From positions 65,815,189-65,879,188 of the forward strand of contig OY829541.1 in assembly GCA_963691705.1 (NCBI GenBank): a stretch of DNA of 64,000 bases. Reading direction: 5' to 3'. Position 1 is the stretch's first letter, and each line of letters opens with the position of its first letter. The position numbers were made by a program, and so were the translations under genes. Below the pieces are notes generated by a model. The model saw only the letters and a program-made list of their open reading frames with translations. It did not search any database and had not been told where the DNA came from. Shown in pieces: positions 36,521 to 48,300 of the stretch. This stretch comes from Viola odorata (taxonomy: Eukaryota > Streptophyta > Magnoliopsida > Malpighiales > Violaceae).

Positions 36521-39500
36521 TCAGATGGAGATGCTGTATGGAACACCTTGTCCAGTGACACCAGGCTCAGAAAATGGCTTCAAAAGTTCATAAGGCAAAA
36601 CGCCAGCTCCGCATCTGTTCCTCAAGGCACAGTTAGCATTCCTTTCATCAATAATACCTTCAAGTTCCTTCAATCTTCCACTAAATCTTTCAAACGCCGC
36701 CTTTATGTGTGGATCCTCTTCCCAAGCTGGCTCTATATTTTCACCCAGGTACTCCTCATCAGGAGAATGGTTAGAGAGCACATCCAACACGGCCATCACA
36801 CTCGTTGCCTGAAGTTTAGAAGGGAAAGTTTGCATCAGCATCTTTTCAGGTTTCTCCAAGAAGAGTTTCCATTCTTCATCTGTAGGATCTTCAGTTGGCA
36901 TTTGGACCCTCGCAATGGTAGGCCGATTAGGAAAATATCCCCCAAAAGTGTATTGTCCAAAGTTTACCGCGGCATGGTGACCTGAAGCTATCCATACCAT
37001 GGTTGTCAGGATTTCAATGAGGTCAACAGGTCTTCTGAGTTTAGGCCACCATGGCTCGTCCTTTTTATCGCCATGGCCAACGGTTCGAATCTCTGTCCAC
37101 CAAGCTTGGAGCTCTAAATCTGACTCTATGCGGCTTGGATCAGGATAGTAGTGATTCACATAGTCAGTGATCCACTGCTTGATGATGTCCCACATCATTA
37201 AACCATCAGTAGCAAACGGGTAGTCTTCGATCACAAGTTTTAGGCCATGTGGAGAAGTTACGTCTTCAACAGCCATTCCTCTATAGCAATTTTATACCAC
37301 AATCAAGAAGTTATAACCAAGATTTTGAGCACACAAAATACAACACCAACAAAAATAATTGTAAAAGAATTTTTTTGTATATTGACAGTCTTCCTTGCAT
37401 GGTAGAGAGGGGAGGATCGGCAGATTCTTACCTGCTAATTAGATCATTAGGCAGGGATTGATGATCGAACCGCCACAGCCGAGCATAAGCAGCAGAGCTG
37501 ATGTCCATGGCATACTTTCCTGGGGAGAAAGAAGACTCAATGATCCCGCCTGCATTGACGAGGGCTTCTCGAGCCAGAGCATTAATCTCCATTGTGTAAC
37601 GAAAGTGAGGGTGCAAGAGTCTATAAATTGGATGCAGAACACTGAGTTGCCGATTAGTTGCAATTATAAAAGGTTCTGTCACAGCGTGTGTTCTTAGCCT
37701 ACAGAATGTGGACATAAAATTAAAGATACTGAGAGGGTCAAATTTAGCGTCATTCAATCAAAATCATGCAGGTTTAGCATTTCTAAAACAAAGACAACAA
37801 CAAATGTAGGTAAGTAATATCAAACATACCAGCATCAAGACTGAAAAGTTAAGCAATTACCAGTGACTATTAAGTTGGTGAAGTCCAGAATCATGAGCCA
37901 AGACATGAGCTTTGGCCAACTTCCAAAGCCAGCGACTTGTGGAATCATAGCCTGGCCTAAACACTTGCTTCCACTGAGGCTTCCCATCCATGGGCGGGCG
38001 GGTCAATTCAATTGCGAGAGGCCTTAATGTGCCTCCTGGTGTGAGGAAGAACAGTGTGCGTGACCCATACAACGTTGTGCCTTCAATTTCCCGTACTTTG
38101 CTCACAAATGGCAGCAGGAAATCATGATAATCTAAGATGAACAACTTCTTATGTTTTATGGCCTGAAGTATTATTTATTTCACATGAGCCATGTTTATAA
38201 TGTTTCTAAAAAGGATACTATATTCATTTAAGGTTTGCAAATGGATTGTTTGGGTTTACCTTATCGATTTTCATAATCCCTCCAATTTCTTCCTCAATCA
38301 TTTCGGTTGTAATTCCTGATTCTGGTGGTCCATATTTCTCCGGATCAAGATCACTCTTCAATGGCCATTCCTGCACAACTTTACTCAATGTTAGAGCAAA
38401 TATGGATGCATACAAGAGAAAAAAATGATTTACAGAAATTACATTACACACAAATAAGCAGATAAGAACATATGAATTGTGTGGCATACGTACAGTGACC
38501 AATCTTATGGTGTAAGGGTTGACACCAGCAAGAGTCTGGCGAGCGAATTCCTCATCCCTAAACCAAAATAACTTATCTCCTGGAATTAAAATACTCAGAT
38601 TAGAATTTTGAAAAATTGAGCTATTAAAAGATAATAATAACCATAAAAGAATACAAGGTGGTGAGCTGTATGAAAAGAAGAGTGTTACGTATATCTTACT
38701 CTCCATTGTTTTTGGGACCTGGAAGCGCAGCACCTCTTTAGGGCCATCATTAATGGCTTTGAAAAGCCGAGGAAGCATAGTATTCCAAAATCCTAGTGTT
38801 GAAAGAGGAGGCATGCTAATTCCTTCTCTAAATAGTGAATCTATAGACGTCAAGTAAGGGAATCCAACATCACCATCAGTAATCACATTCCCGAGAGAAG
38901 GTACCAATGCATGGCACAATGAATGCAATGTCTTGACCGAGAAAGTTAGCTGTTTCACTTCTGAGAATTCTTCATCCCGTGGGACATAGAAGTTCTTAGC
39001 CCTTTTTTCTGCTGTTGGGTCTGCACAGTGTGAACTTTCCATAATTTGGTAATTCATGTTACTTGAATTTTTACAACAAAACATCATTATTAATTTTGTA
39101 AATTATAAATATCTCATAAAATTCTTGACATTGTAGCTTAGAGGTCGATCAGGGTTGAGCAAAATTTCACATTTCTATAAGAAAACAGCCCCAAAACAAA
39201 AGAGAGAAGAAAGTTGAAGCATGGAGGACACAATTGTCCATCAACTAAAATATGAACGCTACCCTCAAATGTCTACCAACGAGTTATGCTAAAGTTGAGT
39301 AGAATGATTTTATAACCACACAAGCAGTAAAAGGCCTTAAAACCCAACAAAAACCCTAATCATCAAATTTACAAAACATACAACTCCATTGTTGAAACTT
39401 GAAACAGAGAACAAGGACATCACCTATTTCGCAACGGGGTCGTCCTGTTCTGCAACGCCTAGGGTAAGGTCGTTTTGGGCCGCCGAAGACAGGTCTGGCC

Positions 39501-40986
39501 AAGAGTGGGTCAGCATCAGGATCTCCAATGTCGTTGTAAACATCATAATCGTAGATTCTATCTCCCACCTTCCGCTCTCCTTCTCCATCGCCTCTCAAAG
39601 CTATAAGCTCTTCCTCTCTCAATCTCTTCAACCCGCTTGGTGTATCTGATGGCAAGTAGCACTGTTCCAAAATCGAAACAACAACGTAACCTTAGTACCT
39701 TACTTCAAATTTTGGCATATTTTTTTCTAATTTTCAGTTAAATTAAGAATTTCCCCAATTTTATATGTGGCACGATAATCGGTGATTTAAAATTTAAAAG
39801 AATGGTGTGGAATTTTTTCCGTAATAACAGATCCGATGCTGATTCGTTTTTTCAGAAAAAAAATCACCTTGGTGGTCCAGGAGATTAAAACTATTGTAAG
39901 ATTATTGAAGAAAAATACAATACAGTGCAGCATTGTAGGACACCGACCTTGTTGGTGAAGAAGACTCTTCTTTGGTCATTCTTATACTTGGAATGAACCC
40001 ATGAGCCACAAGAGATGTTAACCACCCCATGTGGAAAGCCGTGGAGGACAATGTTTTGAATAAACATCTCTTTGTGGTGCTCATTCTCCACGAGAATGGC
40101 ACCGATATCTCCGAACTCCAGTGGAACCTCAAACTCTGCCTCATATTTCACCTCTCCTTGCTGGTCACCCTTGCCCGCCCGGTGTGCAAAACCTTGAATT
40201 GTGGCATTCTCTTGCTCGGTCGCTTCAAAAAAATCGATTTATAATAATTAGTAATTAATGTGTATTTAAAGATTTGGTTGGACCACAATATTCAAATGAG
40301 ATTACGTTATTTAATTTCTCATAATTATTGATGCTTGCAACAATAGTATATTTTTAATTCCATTATTTTGGAACATGCATGCATGCTTTTGTTTTACTAA
40401 TCAGCACTAATTAATTATTAGTGAGATTTAATGAAGTCTTGATACAAAATAAAAACCAATATTGTCTGCACCAAACGGATTCTTAATTAAAAATGAAAAA
40501 AAGGAGAGGAATATAATACTTACAAGGATCAACATGGGCACTAACTAGCTCTAGTAGCAAAGTTTTACCAAGCAAATCTTGTATGTCATCCAATCCTTTC
40601 TCTATCCCTATGCTTGTAAGGAGTCCACCAATTGTTTGCACAACAGTCACCACAGCTTTAACCTTTATGCATGACTCCTCCTCCGCGGCTTCCTCCTCCT
40701 CCTCCTCCTCCTCCTCCTCCGTCGCAGCACGAATTACACTAGTACCTGCAGCTTCACTACTACTGATTGCTCTATTTTCAAACCTGAATCCAAAATATCT
40801 TGGTGTTTTTTTTCCAACCAGCAAGTTGCATGATCTTCTATAATTGTAGTTTACAATTAGGCCAGCTCCATGGAAGAAGAAGGAGTGTTTATTTTGAAGA
40901 AGTAGGAATTGTTCATCCCTACAGCTTCTTGTTCTCGTTCTTGTTGTTGTACAGTAGAAGTTGTGAACTTGTGGTGCCCTCAACAT
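36521..40986 (-). CDS. LOX2: Type-2 (plastid) lipoxygenase, copy 1
   Basis: Nine exons (minus): 40986-40524, 40222-39948, 39661-39424, 39020-38700, 38579-38494, 38370-38260, 38162-37861, 37698-37432, 37280-36521. They join to 940 aa. The N-terminal 60-90 residues are basic and Ser/Arg-rich, as in plastid transit peptides, then a poly-Glu run. The PLAT/beta-barrel domain follows ([21 protein letters not shown]), then the catalytic domain. Iron ligands are all present: His593 and His598 ([12 protein letters not shown]), His790 and Asn794 ([10 protein letters not shown]) and the C-terminal Ile940 (SISI). Type-2 LOX enzymes add O2 at C13 of linolenic acid in plastids for jasmonates and green-leaf volatiles. 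C13 specificity is inferred from the family, not proven. The gene is intact and shares all intron phases with the copy at 45.3-50.1 kb, from which it arose by tandem duplication. Confidence 0.95.
40691..40720 (-). repeat. Coding (GAG)n repeat giving a poly-Glu tract in LOX copy 1
   Basis: Ten TCC units on the plus strand are read as GAG codons just after the transit peptide ([18 protein letters not shown]). A trinucleotide repeat inside a coding exon, absent from the tandem partner. Confidence 0.95.
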
Positions 40987-41068
40987 TCTTGGAGGAGATA
41001 ATATTATTGGAGTTGTGGCCAGTGGTTTACTTACTTACAAAATGATCTATTTTCGGGATAGCCAATAC

Positions 41069-41076
41069 TAATATAG
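41069..41076 (-). promoter_or_regulatory. Possible TATA box of LOX copy 1
   Basis: CTATATTA on the minus strand, about 85 bases before the ATG. Plausible position, modest match. Confidence 0.35.
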
Positions 41077-41155
41077 TCGTGTGTCGTGTGCCCAGATTTC
41101 TCTGTCAAGACTCAAGACCATATTTGATATATACGGTGTTTATTATTCTCAATTT

Positions 41156-41217
41156 ATTTCAGGTTATATATACAGGACTCAAAACTATTTCGGGTTATAT
41201 ATACAGGACTCAAAACC
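41156..41217. repeat. Two-copy tandem repeat, 31-bp unit
   Basis: Adjacent copies containing GGTTATATATACAGGACTCA. They lie about 170-230 bases upstream of the LOX copy 1 start codon and so could affect promoter spacing. Each copy contains a TATATA core. Confidence 0.85.
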
Positions 41218-42085
41218 GCTAAGTAATCACGTCACGAATGCAATCGCACGTGAAACATTTGACAGAATGCATGTGTGGTCATATAAACCAGTGTAAACAC
41301 GTACAATAAAAACAAAAGAGTTATACATTATTATAAAGATGCTGTAAGAATTATAGAGAGAAAAGTATTTTTTGTAAACCAGAAACAGTGATAAAACACA
41401 TATGTCGACCAAGCAATGGAGACAGATTGGCATAGAGACCTGCTCCAGCCTCCAATTAATCCGGTTTTAATTTGGTTTTATTTCCTTATGTCATTTATCA
41501 TGTTATTTAAACGGTAAAAAATTACAGTCGTAAAGCAAACTGGAGTTAAATAAAAAAACCAGTCGTAATTGTTAAAAGATAGACAATTAAATAAAGAAAA
41601 AGTTTAACGTATTTAGAAGAATCTGCACAGTAAATATAGAAAAAATAATTAAACACCTAACAAGATAATAAAGACATAAACATATAATATGATTACCAAT
41701 TCAGGCCCTAATTAAATTTTACTTCAATTGAGTTTTTTTAGACCATATTGCCCGTGACTGATAAAATTAATGACAGTATGCAGTACAAATAAAATAAAAA
41801 AGAGGAACGTATTGCCCTAGTTTTTATTATTTGTGGAATTTTTAGTTGTGAGCCACATTTAATTACTGGTCATGTTATTTTTCAATTGAAATTAAATATG
41901 AATTTGGGAAATAAATATATGATGCAATTTGCACGTTTGTCTTGACTAAAATATAATTCATCTTTTATTTTTAAGTAATAAAAACATTCATATTAATCAC
42001 ATGTTTAATTGTAGTTTTGAATTTTCCGATGACAAGTCATCAGTTAAGTTCAAAACATCTTTATAGGAGTATGAACAGTCAACAG

Positions 42086-42755
42086 TAGGGCTGTACATGG
42101 GTCCGGTGGGGCTCATAACCATCATCAACCCGCCAAATATTTAGTGGATCGGGTTGGATCGGTTATCCACCTATAACCACTCAACTCGTCAATTTATAGG
42201 CGGTTAACCGTGGGTTGGCGGTTATAGAAATGCTAAAAATTTCTATAATATTTTGGTCTGAAATCCAATATTTTGACCTAAAATTCAAAATTTCTATACC
42301 AAATACAACTCCATTCTAATATAAACATCCAAAAGATCAAGTGCAGCTGCAATATTCAAACCCAATTACCATTACTCTTGCAACCCAAAAGCCCTTTGTG
42401 AAGGAGAATAAATACAATTTCTAACAACCATGGTCGTGGCAGCAACCATAGATCCAAGCAAAACAAAAATGTCATTCTCATGAATTGCTATGCAACTAAG
42501 AAAATGAATTTCAACTGGTAATTACGAGGTCATTCTTATAAACTTACTTATCCTTATATACTTAGGGTTAATAGGTGGGTTGGGTCGGTTATAAGCAGTT
42601 TTTAAAAACTCAATCCGCTATCCGACCCAACCCAATTATAACGGGTTAGTTATATAACCGTTATCCACGGTTATGGCGGTTATGTTCTTTTAACGGGTTA
42701 GGTGAAGTCGATTATACGGGTCAGGTGGATTGGGTCGGTTTTTTGTACAGCACTA
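42086..42755. mobile_element. Non-autonomous hAT-like element, 670 bp
   Basis: The left end reads TAGGGCTGTACA and the complement of the right end reads TAGTGCTGTACA, an 11/12 terminal inverted repeat. Just outside are GTCAACAG (42078-42085) and GTCAACGG (42756-42763), an 8-bp target duplication with one mismatch, the hAT hallmark. The subterminal parts carry many GGTTAT, GGGTTGG and GGTCGGTTAT motifs in both orientations, as expected for transposase-binding repeats. No transposase frame is present. Confidence 0.85.
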
Positions 42756-42936
42756 GTCAACGGTGTCAGAACGCTATCAGTCACAATCACCAGCCAACCA
42801 CGCTAATAATGACCATAGAAATTAAAAATAAGACAAGGAATCTTTTTGGCGATTTGTTGGCAGTTATCACTTTATGCTTTCTCACGACTTGGACCACTCT
42901 TACGTTATATAGTAAAATTATTCCAATCATATATAG

Positions 42937-43172
42937 TACTCCCTTCGTCCATTTTTAATTGACGTTTTGATTTTGGTCACGCATTTTAAGGAGGTCGGAT
43001 GACTCACTATTTGACCCCAAAAAAATTTGTACTTTTTTCTAACGTACGTTAATCCTTATCGTACGTCCGAGAAAAAATCCGGGGCAAAATTGTCTCAAAT
43101 AGTGAGTCATCCGGTTTTTTTAAAATGCGTGTCCAAAGTCAAAACGATAATTATTTATGGACGGAGGGAGTA
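42937..43172. mobile_element. Stowaway-like fold-back MITE, copy A
   Basis: 236 bp with ends TACTCCCTTCGTCC and GGACGGAGGGAGTA and TA at both borders. Almost the whole element is self-complementary: GACTCACTATTTGACC on the left pairs with CAAATAGTGAGTC on the right, and AACGTACGTTAA sits near the centre, giving one long hairpin. It shares its interior with the element at 44519-44757. It inserted about 30 bp from the lipoxygenase fragment. Confidence 0.88.
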
Positions 43173-43203
43173 GTAAAATTATTAATTATGTTTTCACCGA
43201 TTG

Positions 43204-43603
43204 CTGTTCCTCAAACTTTCGTCCGCATTCCTTTCATCGATGATCCCTTCAACTTCCCACTGAATTCCTCAACCCATGCCGACTCCATTTGCTACCCTAG
43301 ATCCAGAACAGCCATGACTCTTGTTGCCTGAATTCTTGTAGGGAAGGTTGACAAAACCGCAACTTCAGGTTTGGCATGAAAGAATTTCAAGCCCTCTTCA
43401 CTAGGGTCTTCCACGGGCATTTTGGTTCTTGCTGTTGTAGGCCTGTTCGGGAAATACCCTGCATAGGTATACTGTCCAAAGTTCACTTCACCATGATGAC
43501 CTGAGGTCATCCACACAATAAGGTCCTGTGGTGTTTGAGGTCATTCCTGTCACCATGCTTGAATCTCCGTATCAGACACTACTACATTTGGATCTGTATT
43601 TTG
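43204..43603 (-). pseudogene. Lipoxygenase last-exon fragment with many small deletions
   Basis: Matches part of the last exon of the LOX copy at 45.3-50.1 kb, on the same strand. The best-preserved part (43516-43292) reads [34 protein letters not shown] and [11 protein letters not shown]. Compared with the intact copy at least five internal segments of about 10-40 bp are missing on both sides, and homology stops at TTTGGATCTG near 43603. No start, no C-terminal iron ligand and no other exon are seen, so it cannot make an enzyme. It is a partial third duplicate of the LOX array. Confidence 0.88.
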
Positions 43604-44385
43604 TGACTTTTGAAAATATTATTTCCAAACGAAATACTGATTTAACTCTAAACACATTTCAAGAATGAAAAAGAATGAACTGCATTACCCACTTTGTGAC
43701 ATTATTTATATTCCCTGGACGTCCTAGGCTTTTTGGCTTGAATTCCAAAAACTGACGTTAAGCATATTTTCAATGTATGCAACAACTCTAATTGGTTCTG
43801 TAGAGTTAATTGGGAAATTGGAATTAATTTCAATGGTCATATTAGTATGCAATCAAGGGGTGTGTACTAGCTGTACAATCTAATTATGGCTAAATTGACT
43901 CTCACTCATTTCCTTAAATTGTAATTTTCAACTATTGGGTCTGAATAGAAGATTTTAAATTAGGGTTATTTTTTGATTTTTTTTATAAATTTTAAAGGAA
44001 CTTTTTGTTATTTATTTTTAAAGTTTATTCCAAAAATGTTAAAGGGGTATATATGTAAGTATGTTTTAAAAAAAAAAATTAAAAGATTAGAATAGCTTTT
44101 TTAGAAAAATTAGGATTAAAAATAATATTAACTAAGGATAGTTAAAATTAACTGAAAAGTTGGAAGTTTGGGTGCCAATTTAAATAATAGAGGGAAAGTA
44201 GGGTACAAATTTGAAACGACCTGGATGATAAATTAAGAGTGAGAAGAAAAATTGGGTGACTTTTTCCCATAATATTTAGATAAATACCAAAATCTTCCAC
44301 TTCCATCCCCATATTTTAAAATTTTTAAATATAAATTTTATAATTTTATAAACGTGAATTTCCTCGACAGTCTTGTCTAAATAAA
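43604..44385. other. Intergenic in the LOX cluster
   Basis: AT-rich sequence with no recognised gene or complete element. Confidence 0.5.
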
Positions 44386-44912
44386 TACTCCCTCCGTCAT
44401 ATATTAATTGACGCGAGGAGAGTAATTCCCACAAGTGGGAATTAATTGACGCGTCTCATCCGCCGTGCTTCTTTTATTTTTTTAATATTATTTTCTGACA
44501 AGGGCCCCACCAATATAGTACTCCCTCCGGACACAATTACTTGTCATTTTACTGTTTATGCACGTATTTCGAGGATGCTGAATGGCTCGCTATTTGACCC
44601 CAAAAAATTTCGTACTTTTTTTCGAACGTACATTAATCCTTAACGTACGTTCGAGAAAAAATTCGGAAGTTTTTGGGGTCAAATAGTGAGTCATTCGGCT
44701 TCCTCGAAACACGTGCATGAATAGTAAAACGACAAGTAATTGTGTCCGGAGGGAGTAATTTTTTTAATTTTTTAATATTGTTTTCTGATAAAGGCTCCGC
44801 CAACACAGTAATTTTTTAAAATTTTAATATTATTTCTGACGCGGACCCACTAACACAATTATTTTTTTAATTTTTTAATGTTATTGTCTGACGTGGGCCC
44901 ATCTATCTTAAT
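44386..44912 (+). repeat. Repeat array with about 50-bp AT/GC-alternating units
   Basis: Opens TACTCCCTCCGTCATATATT then AATTGACGCG, with a short palindrome (TTCCCACAAGTGGGAA). Four diverged units of the form TTTTTTTAATATTATTTTCT followed by a GC-rich GAC-GGCCCACCAACACA-type part lie at about 44476-44518, 44758-44811, 44812-44861 and 44862-44910. Units 1 and 2 are separated by the nested MITE at 44519. The same family is present at 13025-13229. Confidence 0.7.
44519..44757. mobile_element. Stowaway-like fold-back MITE, copy B, nested in the array
   Basis: 239 bp with ends TACTCCCTCCGGACACAATT and AATTGTGTCCGGAGGGAGTA, perfect inverted repeats over at least 20 bp and TA borders. The interior (TTTGACCCCAAAAAATTTCG, ACGTACATTAATCCTTAACG) matches copy A at 42937-43172. 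The element is a near-perfect hairpin and looks younger than copy A because its arms pair better. Confidence 0.9.
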
Positions 44913-45339
44913 TTATGTGAAATGTAAGGCCGCGTCAGATAAATAATTCCTGAGGTTGTATCATCGTCCAAAATCTAAGAGTACCATCATTCACTCCTAA
45001 ATGTCATTTTCACTCTACAAGGCATTACTATTAGTATTAGGTGCTTTCAGTGCATCTTCCCATGATTCGAGCATTCTGTATGATTGTTTGGAAATATGTT
45101 AGTTTATTTGAAATTAATTTCTGCATTGTAGGAACTAGGAAGCCAACAAATCAATCAGCCATCGCTCCCAGCTGGCCTGCAGACTCAATCAAACATTACT
45201 GATTGATGACCCTGTGCTGAAGAATTGATATTAATTAGCCCAACCCAATCATAATTACCGATTATTGCCAAAAATGGATACCAACGGATAGTTCTTGCAC
45301 TAGACAACTAATGCCATTAACGACATGTGATTAATTTAA
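44913..45339. other. 3' flank of LOX copy 2
   Basis: Intergenic DNA leading to the stop codon of the second lipoxygenase. No gene or clear repeat is seen. Confidence 0.5.
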
Positions 45340-48300
45340 TTAGATGGAGATGCTATTTGGCACCCCTTTCCCTGTAACACCAGGTTCGGAAGTTGGCTTC
45401 AAAAGCTCATAAGGGATAATGCCAGCTCCATTTCTGTTCCTCAAACTCTCGTCCGCATTCCTTTCATCGATGATCCCTTCAAGCTCCTTCATCTTCCCAC
45501 TGAATTTCTCAAACGCTGCCTTTATAGCAGGAACCTCCACCCATGTCGGCTCCATTTCCTGCCCGAGATACTCCTCATCGGGAGAGTGGTTTGATAGCAC
45601 ATCCAGAACAGCCATGACTCTTGTTGCTTGAATTTTTGTAGGGAAGGTTGACAAAAGAACAACTTCCGGTTTGGATTGAAAGAATTTCAAGCCTTCTTCA
45701 CTAGGATCCTCCACGGGCATTTTGGTTCTTGCTATTGTAGGCCTATTCGGGAAATACCCTGCGTAGGTATATTGTCCAAAGTTCACTGCAGCATGATGAC
45801 CTGAGGTTACCCACACGATAGTTGTTATGATTTCAATAAGGTCCTTTGGTGTTTTGAGGTCAGGCCACCATGGTTCATCCTTCTTGTCACCATGGCCTAC
45901 ATTGCGAACTTCTGACCACCATGCTTGAATCTCCGTATCAGACACTACTACGTTCGGATCTGGATAGTAGTGATTCACATAAGCACTGACCCATTCTTTG
46001 ATTGCATCCCACAAAATAAGACCATCGGCCGCATAAGGGTAATCTTCAATTGTTAGTTTCAGACCATGTGGAGCAGATGGATCTTCAACTGCTAAGCCCC
46101 TGCCAATTTAATAGAAAGATTATTGTTTTATCATTAAAAGCACTAGCTAGCTAGTTAGTCATCAGTTCATCATCATAGCGAATTAATTAATGTAAAAGGT
46201 CACAATTAAGATAGCCAATCAAAGGATTATCTAAGATTTTACCTGTTAATTAGATCCTTGGGTAGTGCCTCGTTATCAAACCGCCACACCTTGTCATAGA
46301 TAAAAGAGCTAAACTGCATAGAGTACTTGCCAGGAGAGAAAGATGACTCAATAATCCCATCTGCATTGATGAGTGCCTGGCGAGCAAGAGAATTGATTTC
46401 CATTGTGTACCGAAAGTGAGGATGCAAGAGTCTGAAGATGGGATGCATTGCACTTAGTTGGCGACGTGCTGCAATTATGTATGGTTCTGTGCAACAATGT
46501 GTTCTTAACCTGCCGAACAAACACAACCTCATCACCTTCGTTTGCAAAACCCGAGACAGACAGACAGACAAAGAAACAAATAAATAAATACAAATGGTCA
46601 TGTATACCAGTGACTAATAAGCTGGTGATAGCCAGAGTCATGAGACAGGACATGAGCTTTTGCAAGCCTCCAAAGCCAGATACCAGTGGAATGCCAATGC
46701 GGTCTAAACACTTGCTTCCACTGTGGCTTGCCATCCATTTGCGGGCGAGTGAGTTCAATGGCCAAAGGCATCAATGTGTCATCTGGGGTCAAAAAGAATA
46801 ATGTACGTGACCCATATAATGTCGTGTCCTTAAGCTTCCTTACTTGGCTCACAAATGGCAACAGCAAATCATGGTAGTCAAGAATGAACAGTTTTTTTTG
46901 TGTCACTGCCTGCACAGGTAGGCATCAGTACTTAATTAGTACCACTCAATGGAATTATACATGTTCTTCAGGATTCGAAACTTCTTTTACCTCTTTAACA
47001 GTACAGAATCCTCTGATTTGTTCCTCAACCATCTCTGTGGTGATTGCTGATTCCGGTGGACCATAAATGGCAGGATCAAGCTCGCTCCTCAATGGCCATT
47101 CCTGCACAATTTTATGCATCAGTTGAACAATGCCTAAACACATTCCGATGAGATACAAGTGGTTATTAAATATATGCTAATAAAGTCTTGGTTTTTGCTA
47201 TAAATTTTAACTGAGGTTCGATGCAATTCATCTAATTGAAAGTGAAATCCAATTCATTTTATAATAAAAGTTCATCCCCCTCCCCCATACATTGTCAGAG
47301 AAATAGAAATCGTACCGTGACTAATTGTATACAACATGGGTTAAGACCAGCAAGACCTTGCCTGGAAAATTCGTGGTCGCTAAACCAAAAAAACCTATCT
47401 CCTGCAACCCAAAACTTAATATATCAGTCAAAACCCAGATATTAATCATTTTCCCAGATCAAAATTAAACATTAGGGTTTGGTTAGTTTTCTTACTTTCC
47501 ATAGTATCAGGGGTGTTGAAGCGGAGAACGTCTCGGGCACCATCGGTGACGGCCTTGAAAAGATTGGGGAGGAGATCCCTCCAAAACGCATGTTGGTGAT
47601 GATGAGGGACATGAATTCCTTCGTTGAACAAATCATCGATGGCGGAGAAGTAAGGGAATCCAAGGTCAGGATCAACAATTACGGAGGAGAGTTGTGGCAC
47701 TAACGCGTGAAGGACAGAGTACACCGTCTTGGCCGAGAACGTCGCCTGCTTCACGTCGGCGAATTCTTCATTGCGAGGCACGTAGAAGTAGCTGCTTCTT
47801 GTCTCCGACAGCGGATCTACATATCAGTATGACCATCATCGACGACGTGTTTGTCGTCTAAACAAGCAATTAATTTCTGCATTTTATTTTTATTTTGTGT
47901 ACAATATTTGTTTTGTTTAATTTCTTTTTTAATTAATTAAGACCGTACCTTTCTCGCATCGCGGCCTCCCGGTACGGCACCGTCTTGGGTAAGGATTTTC
48001 TTTCCCGCCTAGTACGGGTCTTGACATGTCGTTGCTGCCATTATCAGGGTCACCAAGGTCATTGTACACATCATAGTCGTATGTTCTCTCTCCTTTCTTG
48101 CGCATTCCTTGCCCGTTGCCTCTCAATGTTTCAAGCTCTTCATCTCTAAGCCTCTTCAACCCATTTGGCGTTTCCGATGGCAAGTATGATTCCTGCTCCA
48201 CCCAAATATACTTTGATAAATATCAAATTTGTTATCATACAGTTTTGAACAAGGTTTGGTCCGATTTTACGTATAAATTAGACGAAATTTAAAAACTATG

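Larger units (their letters stand above)
40987..42085. other. Upstream DNA of LOX copy 1
   Basis: AT-rich, no gene. At 41156-41217 two 31-bp tandem copies of ATTTC(A/G)GGTTATATATACAGG differ at only a couple of bases. The rest has no recognised feature. Confidence 0.55.

Noticed and set aside
36494..36985. Plus-strand open frame over the LOX copy 1 last exon
   Set aside because: It is antisense to highly conserved lipoxygenase sequence; no family resemblance.
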